This document shows positions 42,854 to 52,312 of a stretch of 64,000 bases of DNA, piece after piece. The notes under the pieces were generated by a model. It was not told the origin of the DNA, made no database searches, and saw only the letters and a list, made by a program, of their open reading frames with translations. This DNA is from CAZDQL01 sp964507325 (GTDB lineage: Bacteria > Planctomycetota > UBA1135 > GCA-002686595). The DNA lies in contig CAZDQL010000009.1 in assembly GCA_964507325.1 (NCBI GenBank), forward strand, positions 45,239 through 109,238, read 5' to 3'. A program made the position numbers and the translations under genes. Each line of letters begins with the position of its first letter. The first letter of the stretch is position 1.

Positions 42854-44128
42854 CTACGTTCCTGCCGCGTCGTCGGCACTCCGCCCGACCAGGGTGGAGA
42901 ACTGAGAGGTGTAGGGCGGGAAGTCGACCTGCAGGCGCCAACTGCAGAATCGCCGGGAGTCCCAGGCCAGCTTTCCGAAGGAGTGCTCCAGGAGCTCCAC
43001 GTAGCGCGTGAACTCCGGGATGTGCAAGGTGTCGATGCCCGCGCTCCGGATCTCGAGGGTCTCCGGTATCTCCTCGAGGTCGGGGATGCGGGAGGGATCG
43101 CCCGGCACGGCCGGCCCGCGGGGGACGAGGGAGTACACGAGCAACTCCGCGCGACCGCTCGGAACGATGTCCTCGTGGATGAGCAGGTCGAGGTTGAGCT
43201 TCCTGCTGGGAGTCACGGCGATGCAGAAAGCCTTGAGAGGCTCGGAGCTCCCGCCCCCTCCTGGGTTGGGGATCGCCCCTCGATACACCTCCGCGAGCGC
43301 CAGGTCTGCCCTTGAGTTCGGGAGGAGCGCCGTGCTGCCGAGCATGTGGATCACGTCATCCCCGTACTGGACCGTCTCGATGGGAACCGGATTCCCTTCA
43401 CAGAACTCGTCCAAGCGGGCGGTGTGGATACCGTCGAGGGCGCAATCCCCGTCGAGCGTTTCGACGACGAGAGAACCGGCGGCCGGGGTGTCCCCCTTGG
43501 ACTGACGCCGGGTTCCGAAGTACACGCGTGCGGTCTCGCTCGTGCGCGAGATGCCGATCTCCCCGGTGATGCGGAGCACGTCGATCGTCGTCCCGTCCTT
43601 GGAGGGGTGCATGGCGATGCACGAGGAGGTGAGCCTCGTCGACACCCCCTTGAGCTCCGCAAACGCCCTGAATGCCGCTTGTCGGCGACTGAGCACGAAC
43701 TGCTTGCGGCTCTTGGGCTGCCAGTTGGACAGCACGGCGTCCAACTTCCTGCGGGTCCCGCCGGACTCGCGGATGAACTCGTCGAAGGCCTCGACCGCCT
43801 GCTCCGCCTGCTTGGCGAAGCGCGCGATCGCTCCGGAGCGCGACACCGCCCGCAGGAAGCGCCTCAGGGGTACCGGGCCCGGGACACCCTGCAGCACGTC
43901 GATCGGGTTCGGCTCGGCGATGGCCCGCAGGAAGCGGCTCGCCGTGCCGACCGTGAGCTCGTACCGCTCGGCAAGCAATTTCGGGCCCAGCGGCGCCCCT
44001 GGGATCCGGGCCAGCAGAGCGCTGAACGACTGCGCCAGCTGAGTCCCCACGAGATCCGCTCGCGAACGGATCCTCTCGTTCTCCCCGTCGAGGGTGGGGG
44101 AGATCGGTCGAGGGGTGGGCTTCGGCAT
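42854..44128 (-). CDS. Unrecognised protein with possible N-terminal HTH
   Basis: The 424-residue protein is not recognised. Residues about 25-65 (LGPKLLAERYELTVGTASRFLRAI split over two helices) resemble a helix-turn-helix, followed by a helical region with SGAIARFAKQAEQAVEAFDEF. The rest is a mixed alpha/beta C-terminal half with TIDVLRITGEIGISRTSETARVYFG-like strands. No enzyme motif or membrane segment is seen. The ATG at 44128 was chosen over an upstream TTG (44263) because the intervening residues are low-complexity. It is divergent from the lectin gene across 261 bases. A ligand-sensing transcription regulator is possible but unproven. Confidence 0.55.
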   Translation of the reverse strand: MPKPTPRPISPTLDGENERIRSRADLVGTQLAQSFSALLARIPGAPLGPKLLAERYELTVGTASRFLRAIAEPNPIDVLQGVPGPVPLRRFLRAVSRSGAIARFAKQAEQAVEAFDEFIRESGGTRRKLDAVLSNWQPKSRKQFVLSRRQAAFRAFAELKGVSTRLTSSCIAMHPSKDGTTIDVLRITGEIGISRTSETARVYFGTRRQSKGDTPAAGSLVVETLDGDCALDGIHTARLDEFCEGNPVPIETVQYGDDVIHMLGSTALLPNSRADLALAEVYRGAIPNPGGGGSSEPLKAFCIAVTPSRKLNLDLLIHEDIVPSGRAELLVYSLVPRGPAVPGDPSRIPDLEEIPETLEIRSAGIDTLHIPEFTRYVELLEHSFGKLAWDSRRFCSWRLQVDFPPYTSQFSTLVGRSADDAAGT

Positions 44129-44389
44129 GGTCGTGGTCTCGGGGACGTCTGGACACCCCCTCTCCGGCGGAGGGGGAGTATCCACCCGCTCGTCGACCGG
44201 GCCGAGGGTACTGCCCTCACCGTCGGGGGCGATGGCCTGGGGCCAACATACGGCGGGATTCAACTAGTTGCCTGACAATTGCCTGGAAAATGCCGGGATA
44301 CCGCCTCCTCAACTCTCGGAAGCTGCTAGGTTGCCGGGAGACCACCTGGACCGCGCTCCCAGAGCCCCTCGAACACTCGGAGGCAAACC

Positions 44390-45715
44390 ATGGAACGAAG
44401 CACACGACGGACCCTGTTCACGGCCGCGGCCCTCTGCCTTTGCACCGCCTCCACGGCGGCCCAGGGGGCGGACGACTGCGGCAACGCCCAACCGATCGCG
44501 GGATTCGGGCCCTTCACCTACGACACACTGACGGCCACCACCGACGGCCCGGCCGAGTCGTTCTGGAGCATCCCGGGCCTCGACACCATGGACAACGACG
44601 TCTGGTTCTCGTGGCAAGCGCCTACCACGTCGGTCTACGAGATCTCGAACTGCTATGACACGAACACGTGGCCGACCTTCATCGCGATCTACGCATTCGG
44701 TTGCCCCGCGGGGCCGGGGCGCGCCGCTGTGGCGCGCGACTTCGGCTGCGGGGGCTTCGCCTTCACCACCCTCGAGCTCGGGACCCAGGCCGGGACCACG
44801 TACCTGATCCGCATCGGTCATTCGGTGCCGCAGAACCGGGACGTCGGAAAGTTCACGATCGGGGAGATCGCCCACCCCGGGATACTGGGGACCGCCGTCA
44901 ACCCCGCGAACGGGCACACCTACCACTTCCTCGAGCCCTCGTCGTGGACGATCGCACAGGCCGCGGCCGAGACCCTGGGCGGAGACCTGGTCACCGTCAA
45001 CGACCAGGCCGAGAACGACTGGCTGGACGCGACCTTCTCGAGCTGGGGTGGACAGCCGCGCAGCTTCTGGATCGGGTACAGCGACGCGGAGACCGAGGGG
45101 CTGTGGAAGTGGGCCAGCGGCGAGTCTCCGGGCTATGAGAACTGGTCATCGGGCGCGCCGAACAACGGGAATCAGTACGAGCACTACGCCCACTTCCGAC
45201 ACGACTGGACGGACGGCACTTGGAACGATCTCCTCGGCTATCCCCGAGCGGGGTTCTTCTACAACACCGTGCACGGCGTCGTGGAAATCCCGGACACCGG
45301 CCTCGGCACGCCCTACTGCGACGAGACCCAGAACCCCAACAACGTGGCCGATCTCGCCATCGACACGATCGATTCGAGCTCGAGCTCCATCCACCTGACG
45401 CTCAGCAACGGCCCTCCGGGTCAGTTCTGCTACCTGCTGGTGGGTGACGGAAACGGCACCATCAGCCAGCCCCCGGGGGCGGAGGGCGATCTCTGCGTCG
45501 CGGGCGGGAGCTGCCTCGGGCGCTACGACAAGGACGTCGGCGGCATCTCCGGCGCGGGCGAGTTCTCGATGGACATCCTGAACGCCATCTCCAATCCGTG
45601 CTCCGGCGGCGTGAACATCGACCCCGGGACCACCTGGAACTTCCAGTACTGGCACCGCCAGCCGGCGGGGCAGCTGTCGACCTTCTCACACGCGTTGAGC
45701 GTCACGTTCCAGTGA
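44390..45715 (+). CDS. Secreted C-type lectin-domain protein
   Basis: The 441-residue protein starts after a strong CGGAGG site, with a signal peptide (to about residue 24). Residues 25-165 form a beta-sandwich like those found before lectin or peptidase domains (DNDVWFSWQAP, TYLIRIGH). Residues about 180-300 are a C-type lectin-like domain: GHTYHFLEPSSWTIAQAAAE, FWIGYSDAETEGLWKWASGE, YENWSSGAPNN and DGTWNDLL. The usual cysteines are mostly replaced, and the Ca site EPN/QPD is not evident. The final 120 residues end NFQYWHRQPAG and FSHALSVTFQ, a C-terminal module that I recall from many planctomycete secreted proteins. It probably binds glycans at the cell surface. Confidence 0.75.
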   Translation: MERSTRRTLFTAAALCLCTASTAAQGADDCGNAQPIAGFGPFTYDTLTATTDGPAESFWSIPGLDTMDNDVWFSWQAPTTSVYEISNCYDTNTWPTFIAIYAFGCPAGPGRAAVARDFGCGGFAFTTLELGTQAGTTYLIRIGHSVPQNRDVGKFTIGEIAHPGILGTAVNPANGHTYHFLEPSSWTIAQAAAETLGGDLVTVNDQAENDWLDATFSSWGGQPRSFWIGYSDAETEGLWKWASGESPGYENWSSGAPNNGNQYEHYAHFRHDWTDGTWNDLLGYPRAGFFYNTVHGVVEIPDTGLGTPYCDETQNPNNVADLAIDTIDSSSSSIHLTLSNGPPGQFCYLLVGDGNGTISQPPGAEGDLCVAGGSCLGRYDKDVGGISGAGEFSMDILNAISNPCSGGVNIDPGTTWNFQYWHRQPAGQLSTFSHALSVTFQ

Positions 45716-45726
45716 TGTGATGCGAC

Positions 45727-45762
45727 GGGAGGCGGGGCGGCGAGCTCCGCGCCCCTCCTCCC
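45727..45762. terminator. Bidirectional hairpin between convergent genes
   Basis: A GC-rich inverted repeat (GGGAGG-c-GGGGCG pairing with CGCCCC-t-CCTCCC, one mismatch, about 10-base loop) lies between the convergent lectin and HzsA-related genes. It has the position and strength of a rho-independent terminator in both directions but lacks a T tract on either side. Confidence 0.45.
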
Positions 45763-45777
45763 ACCACGCGCACCGGC

Positions 45778-48240
45778 CTACTCCAGGATCGGCGACACGG
45801 CGCGGCCCCGCGCTTGCTCCGGCAGGTCGTGGTAGACGCCGTAGAAGTTGCTGTTCAGGTCGAGCCACAGGGTGAAGCGGTACAGCTCCTCGGGAGAGAG
45901 CGCGATCTCGTGGTGCCCCGCTTCCAGGAGCGGCAGGAGCTTCGAGCCCCGGGCGCCGACGCGGCCCGGCACGGAGTAGCTGGTCTCGTTGCGACTCAGC
46001 CAGCCGTTCCCACCGTGCTTGGCCCAGGCGAAGGGGGCCAGGGTGTGGTACGCCCGCGACCAGCCGTGCCCTGCCGGCTCGCTCGAGAGGGGCGGCGCTT
46101 CCTCTTGCTCTGCGTGGCACGACGCGCAGTGCGCATCGAGCACGGGTTGCACCAGGCGAGGAAAGGTCAGGGGCCAGGATCCCTCGACGTCTCCCCGCAG
46201 CCTGCTCGGCGCCCGCCGCAGGGCCAGGGGCATCGCGGTCCGTGAGCTGGACGGAGCGCTCCTGCGTGGCTCGTGGCAGCCGAGACAGGTCATCTGCTCG
46301 CCGCGGTGCACGTAGGTCAGGGAGCGCATCGACTGCACGGCGCGTCCGCGCTCGTCGAGGGCCTGGAAGTACACGGGGACGTCGATCGGCACCTCGAAGT
46401 ACGCCGAGCCGTCCGCCTCGACCGGAGCGGTCCCGAGCACGCCCCGCCCCAGGGACTGGTTGCCCACTCCCATCGCAGGCTCGGCGGCCTTGCGGGTCGT
46501 CTTGGGGAAGAGCTGGACGACGCGCAGGCCCGTGATGCGCGTGTCCTCGGGCCAGTCGAAGTCCGCGTCGTAGACGTTCATCACCGCAATCGTCGCCGGG
46601 CCTACCGCCGCGTCGTCGCGATCGGCGAGGGCTTGCGTCGTGCGACTGGGAAGCACCGGAGGGCGCACGCGCCGCTTCAGGGGGATGGGATCCAGGCAGG
46701 GCACCTCGGGATCCGTGTAGAGGACGATCCGGTTGCCGAAGGCGTCGAGCAGGCAGAGCGAGTAGTGCTGCTCCTGCGGATCGTAGACGCAGAGGTGGAA
46801 GTCCTCGCTCAGGGGCCAGGGCTGTCCGTAGACCTGACCGGAGCGATTCCCACCCCGGTGCGGCGGCCCCGGGACGCCGGGGGCGATCTCGGACTCTGGG
46901 AAGTGCACGTCGGGGGTGATCCGCGCGAGCTGGCTGCACGCGCCGTCGTCCTCGAGACGCGGATCGATCAACACCAGCGAGCCGTAGTTCTCGCCGTGGT
47001 GCGGCGCGGCGGTGCCCACGAACTTGTGCGAGCCGGGAATCGCGCGCAGGGCGAGCTCCATCCAGGGGCGGTGCTCGCGGAACTCGGGGTAGTTGCCGTG
47101 GAAGCCGCGAGGATCGGTCCCGTCCGGACGACAGAGCCAGGGATGGTGCGCGATGTCGCTGTCGCGATCGACGTAGTCCCAGCGCGTGTAGACGAGCATC
47201 CCGTCGTTCGTCACGCTGGGATGCCACTCGTGGGTCTCGTGCGCGCTCAGGCAGACGATGTCCGCGCCGTTGGGCATCATCCCGTGCAGGGTGTAGGTGG
47301 GATTCGGACGCGCGCCGCAGCGCAGGAACCCGCCGCGCCGCTCGGAGACGAAGGCGATACGGCCATTGGGGAGCACGCAGGGGTCGAACTCGTTCCAGGG
47401 GCCGTCGGTGAGTTGCCTGAGCTCGCTCCCGTCGAGCCGCGCACGGAAGACGTGATAACAGGTCTCCTCGCTCCAATAGTAGTGCGGCAGTCGCCCCGCT
47501 CGCGCCTCCTCGGCGCTCCAGAACTGCCCCTCCCAGGAGGCGTCGGGAGCGACGTCCTGCGCCTGGGTCCACGCGAAGTAGATCGTCTGCGCATCGTAGT
47601 CGAGCTCGAGGGAGATGAACGAGCCACCGACGAGTCTCTGCCCCTCGAGCCGTCCGTTGGCGACCACCGCGTCCGCGAGCACGTCGACCACCTGCGGTCG
47701 CTCACCGAAGGCTCCCCGCAGCACGTACACCCCTCCTCCGGGCCGGGCGTTGTGCCCCTCGTACTGGTCGACCATGTGCCGCTCGCCGCGCCCCTGCTTG
47801 TGGTGGGTCAGGAACACGATGTCGTCGAAGTCGAGCAGCGGGTTCTTGAGGGCGATCACTCGCCGCAGACGCACGACCTCGTCGAACAGGCCGCCCCGCG
47901 CGTCGGCGGCTTCGGGAGCGAGCTCGTCGGCCCGCGCCTGGAGCTCGGCGAGCCGCTGAGCCTCTGCCTCCAGCTCCGGCGCCCTCGGCATCCGCACGAG
48001 GTGCAGGAGGAGCGCGCGGGTCCGCCGCAGGACGACGTCCAGCGGATCGCGATCGGTGGGCAGGATCAGGGCCTGCGCCCGCTGCGCCTCCACGACCAGC
48101 CGCGCGGGCATGTCGTGCGCGCGGTAGAAGTCGACCTGCTGCTGGAGCCGCGTGTACTCGTCGCGCGAGGAGCCGTTTCCCGCGGCCGATGCGCTCGACA
48201 CGAGGACCAGGACGAAGGCGGCGACCGACTTCAGGGCCAT
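45778..48240 (-). CDS. HzsA-related di-haem cytochrome, 820 residues
   Basis: The protein has a signal peptide (MALKSVAAFVLVLVSSASA), a helical start (about 25-130), a beta-propeller-like middle and a C-terminal cytochrome part. The propeller region has repeated PDGxIxFVSxR-like blades such as CVLPNGRIAFVSERRGGFLR and VTNDGMLVYTRWDYVDRD. Two C-x-x-C-H sites are at 652-656 (CLGCH) and 705-709 (CASCH). This layout matches the HzsA-related family, named after the anammox hydrazine synthase alpha subunit. Most members lie outside anammox bacteria and have unknown substrates. No hydrazine synthase beta/gamma genes are present, so anammox is not implied. It sits 44 bases downstream of the DUF4185 lipoprotein gene, and the pair may share a transcript. 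Confidence 0.82.
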   Translation of the reverse strand: MALKSVAAFVLVLVSSASAAGNGSSRDEYTRLQQQVDFYRAHDMPARLVVEAQRAQALILPTDRDPLDVVLRRTRALLLHLVRMPRAPELEAEAQRLAELQARADELAPEAADARGGLFDEVVRLRRVIALKNPLLDFDDIVFLTHHKQGRGERHMVDQYEGHNARPGGGVYVLRGAFGERPQVVDVLADAVVANGRLEGQRLVGGSFISLELDYDAQTIYFAWTQAQDVAPDASWEGQFWSAEEARAGRLPHYYWSEETCYHVFRARLDGSELRQLTDGPWNEFDPCVLPNGRIAFVSERRGGFLRCGARPNPTYTLHGMMPNGADIVCLSAHETHEWHPSVTNDGMLVYTRWDYVDRDSDIAHHPWLCRPDGTDPRGFHGNYPEFREHRPWMELALRAIPGSHKFVGTAAPHHGENYGSLVLIDPRLEDDGACSQLARITPDVHFPESEIAPGVPGPPHRGGNRSGQVYGQPWPLSEDFHLCVYDPQEQHYSLCLLDAFGNRIVLYTDPEVPCLDPIPLKRRVRPPVLPSRTTQALADRDDAAVGPATIAVMNVYDADFDWPEDTRITGLRVVQLFPKTTRKAAEPAMGVGNQSLGRGVLGTAPVEADGSAYFEVPIDVPVYFQALDERGRAVQSMRSLTYVHRGEQMTCLGCHEPRRSAPSSSRTAMPLALRRAPSRLRGDVEGSWPLTFPRLVQPVLDAHCASCHAEQEEAPPLSSEPAGHGWSRAYHTLAPFAWAKHGGNGWLSRNETSYSVPGRVGARGSKLLPLLEAGHHEIALSPEELYRFTLWLDLNSNFYGVYHDLPEQARGRAVSPILE

Positions 48241-48284
48241 GCGGTCATTCTAGCGCTCGGCGGGGATGCCATCCGAGGTCGCGC

Positions 48285-49478
48285 CTACTCCAGGCCCTCG
48301 AGCCACTCCAGCGGCAAGCGCAGGAACCGTGGACGGTAGATGCGCGCGTCCCGCAGGAACTCCCCCCAGAAATCGAGGCTGTTGACGTTGTAGCTGACGA
48401 GGATCTCGCCGGGCGGCGAGAGGTGCGGGTGGGCCTTGGCGTTGTAGCAGAAGACCTTTTCCGCGAGGTCCATCTCCGGACAGCGCCAGATCCGGTACGT
48501 CGGGCCGAAAGGGCCGCACGGCGAGACTCCCAAGCGCAGGCCGACGTGCTCGCCCATCCCTCCCTCCTGGAAGACGAGCAGGTAACGGCCATCGGGAAGT
48601 GGCGTCACACTAAGCTCCGACGATACGCCGCCGCAGACCGGCGCCAGGTCCTCGAGCGCCTCTGACCACCGCTCTCCATCGAAGAAGCGCCACGCCGCGG
48701 GATCGCCCGCCGCCTCCGGCCTCACCCGAGCCACCACCAGCTCCTTGTCGAAGCCCCGATTCCAGGTGCCGTAGACGTACAGGAATCCGTCCGGCTGGCT
48801 GGCCCCACTCTGGTCGTCGTGCAGCAGCACACCGGCGCCGAGCGCGAGATCGGTGCGCCCGTCCCGAGCGGGACTCCACAGCGGCAGATCCTCCTGGCCG
48901 AGCTCGACGACTCCGCCGTCGGTGTCGACCCGCAAGCGAATCAGACAGTGCGCCCGCTGCTGGAAGTTCCAGACTCCCTCCCTGCCGGGCCGGAACATCC
49001 GCATCCCAAAGACCGCGACGACGTCAGCGTGCAGGAAGCCGTCTCCGAGCCAGTACCACTCCTCCTCCTTGGCGGCCGGCGTGCTCGGCACGAACATCGA
49101 CATGGGGGACCCGTTGACGCCTTCGCGCCACAGGAAGCGGAGGGGCTCGCGATCGGGTTCCGCCCCGACGAACGACGCGCAGCTGTTGTTCACCATGCGC
49201 ATGCCCTTGGCATGGCCGCCGTGGTCGGCCACGCTCCCGATGGTCGTGTCGCTGAACCAGAACAGGGTGCGTGTGTGCTCTTCCGCAGAGCCGAGAGCGT
49301 CCCTCCCGTCGAGCGCCACGCAGAAGACACCATCCGCACCGGTCCAGCCCTCCTCGCGCGCGAAGCGAGCGTTCCACTCCTCAGCCGGCCGCGCGGGCCA
49401 GGAGGAGGTCGGTGCCGGCTCCTCCCGAGGCGCGGCACAGGCCGCGAGCGTCGCCAGGGCCATCAGTCCGTGTCGCAT
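48285..49478 (-). CDS. DUF4185-like lipoprotein, probable glycan-acting
   Basis: The 397-residue protein has a lipoprotein signal (MRHGLMALATLAAC, Cys14). The body resembles DUF4185/five-bladed propeller proteins related to glycoside hydrolases. These features include LFWFSDTTIGSVADH near the start, WYWLGDGFLHADVVAVFG, FLYVYGTWNRGFDKELVVARVRP, ELSVTPLPDGRYLLVFQEG and VSYNVNSLDFWGEF. Acidic catalytic residues cannot be fixed by eye. The last 23 residues (LRDARIYRPRFLRLPL and onward) have a close copy at 56633-56704. The ATG at 49478 is placed before the signal. It is divergent from the S9 peptidase across 171 bases. Confidence 0.7.
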   Translation of the reverse strand: MRHGLMALATLAACAAPREEPAPTSSWPARPAEEWNARFAREEGWTGADGVFCVALDGRDALGSAEEHTRTLFWFSDTTIGSVADHGGHAKGMRMVNNSCASFVGAEPDREPLRFLWREGVNGSPMSMFVPSTPAAKEEEWYWLGDGFLHADVVAVFGMRMFRPGREGVWNFQQRAHCLIRLRVDTDGGVVELGQEDLPLWSPARDGRTDLALGAGVLLHDDQSGASQPDGFLYVYGTWNRGFDKELVVARVRPEAAGDPAAWRFFDGERWSEALEDLAPVCGGVSSELSVTPLPDGRYLLVFQEGGMGEHVGLRLGVSPCGPFGPTYRIWRCPEMDLAEKVFCYNAKAHPHLSPPGEILVSYNVNSLDFWGEFLRDARIYRPRFLRLPLEWLEGLE

Positions 49479-49649
49479 GCGGGCATGCTAGCGTGTGGCG
49501 CCGAAGCTCGGCCGGTATCGGGGACTTCGGAACGCTCTGCGTTCCTTTCTCGTATCGCGGGGCTGTTCGGTGGCGCTGCGCCCATCTCTCGAATAGGGTC
49601 GCACGAAGAGCCGGATCCGACCGGCTCCTCTCCAGCAGGGGGTGAGTCC

Positions 49650-52016
49650 ATGAAGAAGACTGGTGAGCCGCGCCTACGCGGCTGGATTCCGTTTCTCTCG
49701 CTCCTCTTCGCGCTGGCTGGTCCAGAGCTCGCACACGCCGCGAGCGGGCAAGAGGATGACGCGACGCCGATTCCCGTGCGTGCCGCCAACTGGGAGCTCG
49801 CGCGGAAGTGGCTGCCGGAGCGCACCCTCGAGCGCCTGGCCAGCACTCGCGTCGTGCCGCACTGGCTGCCCGACAGCGATCGGTTCTGGTACCCGTACCG
49901 GACGGCCGAGGGGATGCGGTACTGGTTGGTGGATCCGGCTACGGGCCGCAAGGATGCGCTTTTCGACTGTGGGCGCGTGGCCGGAGAGCTGACCCGACTG
50001 ACCGGAAAACCCGTCGATGCCCTCACGCTCGACCTCGGCGAGCTGACCTTCACGAAGGCAGATCGCGTCCTGCGCTTCGACTTCGGCGACGGTCGCTTCG
50101 AGTTCGATCGGGATTCTGCCTCACTCGTCCGGATCGAGCCGCAGCAGGATCCGGAAGCGTCGAGTGAGGAGCCCGAGCCGTGGCAGAACCTCTCTCCCGA
50201 CGGGAAGGTCTGCGTCTACGGTCGTGGGCACGACCTCTACTTGCGGAGGAAGGACGCTCCTCCAGCAGAGGAGACGCGCCTGACCACCGACGGCGAGGAG
50301 CACTTCGGTTGGGGAGGACTCAACGCAGCGCCCGAGGACCCGAACGAGCGGCGGCCGGCCTTCCTGAAGTGGTCCGGCGATTCGAGCAAGTTCTGCGTCA
50401 CTCGTTCCGACGAGCGCGAGGTCGAGGACCTGTGGCTGATCGATCACCTGGTTAGACCGAGGCCCACCCTGCGGACGTTCAAGTGCTCCATGCCGGGAGA
50501 GAAGGTGCCGCGGGGCGAGCTGTGGGTGTGCGACGTCGCGACGGGGAAGATGGTGAAGGTCGCTACCGAGCGTTGGCCCGACCAGATGCTGTGGGACTTC
50601 TTCTCCGACACTCCGAGGTGGAGCGACGATTCGAGCACCCTCTACTTCATCCGCCGTAGCCGCGACTTCTTCTCGGTCGATCTGTGCGCGGCGGACCCTG
50701 CCACCGGCCAGATTCGCGTGCTGATCGAAGAGCGCATCCAGGGGCAGGTCTACACGAAGGACCTGATCGAGTTGCCGAAGCTCGGCAAGCTCCTGTGGTG
50801 GTCGATGCGCGACGGCTGGGGGCACTTCTACGTCTACGACCGGAACGGCGAGCTGGAGCGACAGCTCACCCGCGGCTCCTTCAACGTCGACGAGGTCGTG
50901 GAAGTGAACGAGGACTCGGGCGTCGTCTACGTGACCGCCAACGGGCGTGAGGAGGGCCGGAACGTCTACTACCGCCACCTGTACCGCGTGCGCCTCGACG
51001 ACCCGGGCATGAAGCTCCTGACCCCCGAGGACGCCGAGCATGCCTGCGAGGTATCACCCTCGCGGAAGTACTTCGTGGACAACTACAGCACGGTGTCCAC
51101 TGCACCCAGGGCTGTGGTCCGCGATACGAGCGGGGAGTTCGTACTCGCGCTCGAGAAGACCGACCTGGCGCGGCTCGAGGCCGCGGGTTGGCACCCTCCC
51201 CGGGTATTCAAGGCCAAGTCCGCGGACGGCGTCACCGACCAGTGGGGAGTCATGTACCGTCCCCACGACTTCGATCCCCGGCGAAAGTACCCGATCGTCA
51301 CCCGCGTCTATCCCGGCCGGCAGGGCGAGTTCGTACCGCGGGCCTTCCATCCGGTCAGCGCGGAGAGCCTCTTGGCCCAACTGGGCTTCATCGTGGTCCA
51401 GTTCGGGAATCGCGGCGGAACCTACGAGCGGGGGCTGGCCTATCGCGAGCACGAACGCGAGGAGTTCCGCGACTACGGCCTGGCCGACAAGAAGGTCGTC
51501 ATCGAGCAACTCGCCGAACGTCACCCCTGGATCGATCTCGATCGCGTGGGTATCTATGGTGGGTCGTCTGGCGGATTCATGACGACCTCCGCGATGTTGG
51601 TCCACAACGACTTCTACAAGGTCGGGGTGGCGATGACCTCGCCCAACGATCCCGGCTTGTACTACAACATCTGGGCCGAGCGTTACTTCGGCGTCGAACA
51701 GGTCACCGGCGAGGACGGCCATGTGCGCTGGGTCTCCGAGCCCGAGGGCAACCTCGAGATCGCGGACCGGCTGAAGGGGCGCCTCCTGATGATCTACGGC
51801 GAGGTGGACAACAACGTCCATCCCGGCCACCTGTACCGCATGGCACAGGCCTTCATCGATGCCGGCAAGCGCTTCGACATGCTCGTGATCCCCGGCGCGG
51901 ACCACGGGCTCGGGGACTGGCGCTACCTCCACGGGGTGGTGTGGGACTACTTCGTCACCCACTTGCTCGGCGATCCTCGCCAGAGCGTGGACTGCTTCCC
52001 CGGACCCCCCGACTAG
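49650..52016 (+). CDS. Secreted S9 prolyl oligopeptidase family peptidase
   Basis: The 788-residue protein has a signal peptide (to about residue 31), an eight-bladed DPP-IV/prolyl oligopeptidase-type propeller (about 50-520) and a C-terminal alpha/beta-hydrolase. The catalytic triad is Ser639 in GIYGGSSGG, Asp720 in YGEVDNNVHPG and His752 in GADHGLGDW. QFGNRGGTYERG forms the typical pre-catalytic loop. DPP-IV-type S9 enzymes cut N-terminal dipeptides or oligopeptides after Pro or Ala. Glu residues that bind the free N-terminus in DPP-IV were not identified with certainty. The ATG at 49650 follows GGGGGTGA at good spacing. The next 300 bases downstream are gene-free. Confidence 0.9.
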   Translation: MKKTGEPRLRGWIPFLSLLFALAGPELAHAASGQEDDATPIPVRAANWELARKWLPERTLERLASTRVVPHWLPDSDRFWYPYRTAEGMRYWLVDPATGRKDALFDCGRVAGELTRLTGKPVDALTLDLGELTFTKADRVLRFDFGDGRFEFDRDSASLVRIEPQQDPEASSEEPEPWQNLSPDGKVCVYGRGHDLYLRRKDAPPAEETRLTTDGEEHFGWGGLNAAPEDPNERRPAFLKWSGDSSKFCVTRSDEREVEDLWLIDHLVRPRPTLRTFKCSMPGEKVPRGELWVCDVATGKMVKVATERWPDQMLWDFFSDTPRWSDDSSTLYFIRRSRDFFSVDLCAADPATGQIRVLIEERIQGQVYTKDLIELPKLGKLLWWSMRDGWGHFYVYDRNGELERQLTRGSFNVDEVVEVNEDSGVVYVTANGREEGRNVYYRHLYRVRLDDPGMKLLTPEDAEHACEVSPSRKYFVDNYSTVSTAPRAVVRDTSGEFVLALEKTDLARLEAAGWHPPRVFKAKSADGVTDQWGVMYRPHDFDPRRKYPIVTRVYPGRQGEFVPRAFHPVSAESLLAQLGFIVVQFGNRGGTYERGLAYREHEREEFRDYGLADKKVVIEQLAERHPWIDLDRVGIYGGSSGGFMTTSAMLVHNDFYKVGVAMTSPNDPGLYYNIWAERYFGVEQVTGEDGHVRWVSEPEGNLEIADRLKGRLLMIYGEVDNNVHPGHLYRMAQAFIDAGKRFDMLVIPGADHGLGDWRYLHGVVWDYFVTHLLGDPRQSVDCFPGPPD

Positions 52017-52100
52017 GCCCGCGAGCTGGACAGCGCGACGGGGCGCCGAAAGCGGCACTCCCGCCTGCGGAACCGGAGAAGACCGCACGACACGCGGTGA

Positions 52101-52235
52101 TGGCAGGGGGAGGGCCCCCTTCCGGCTCCCGGTCCATCTGCTCCCCCCGCGTCGCACCAGGGGCTTTGGACTCCACCTCCACTGCTGGAGGCGTGCGTCA
52201 TGGCCAGGTACCGCAGCTGCATCGACCGCGGATCG
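52101..52235 (+). repeat. Decayed copy of the ferredoxin leader and first codons
   Basis: About 135 bases align with 60198-60329, the upstream region and first codons of the ferredoxin gene. GGGGGAGGGCCCC starts both, GGAGGCGTGCGTCATGGCC joins ribosome site and start in both, and the first codons read MARYRSCIDR here against MARYRIHIDR there. The distance from the G-run to ATG is 99 here and 96 there. After the tenth codon the homology stops, and no cluster-binding cysteines follow, so this is not a functional ferredoxin. It occupies most of the gap between the S9 peptidase and the HAMP gene (52017-52312), which otherwise holds nothing recognisable. Confidence 0.7.
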
Positions 52236-52312
52236 CGGTCGGCCGACCATTCGGGCCCAACACGCCCACAAAACGAGCCGCGGGCGCCGTCGCCGCTCCT
52301 GCTCGCCTCGGC

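Noticed and set aside
45778..48240. Anammox-type hydrazine synthesis
   Set aside because: The HzsA-related family is widespread outside anammox bacteria, and no HzsB, HzsC or hydrazine dehydrogenase gene is present in the window.
46273..48339. A 688-codon plus-strand open frame
   Set aside because: It is antisense to the first HzsA-related gene, which has a signal peptide and two CxxCH sites.
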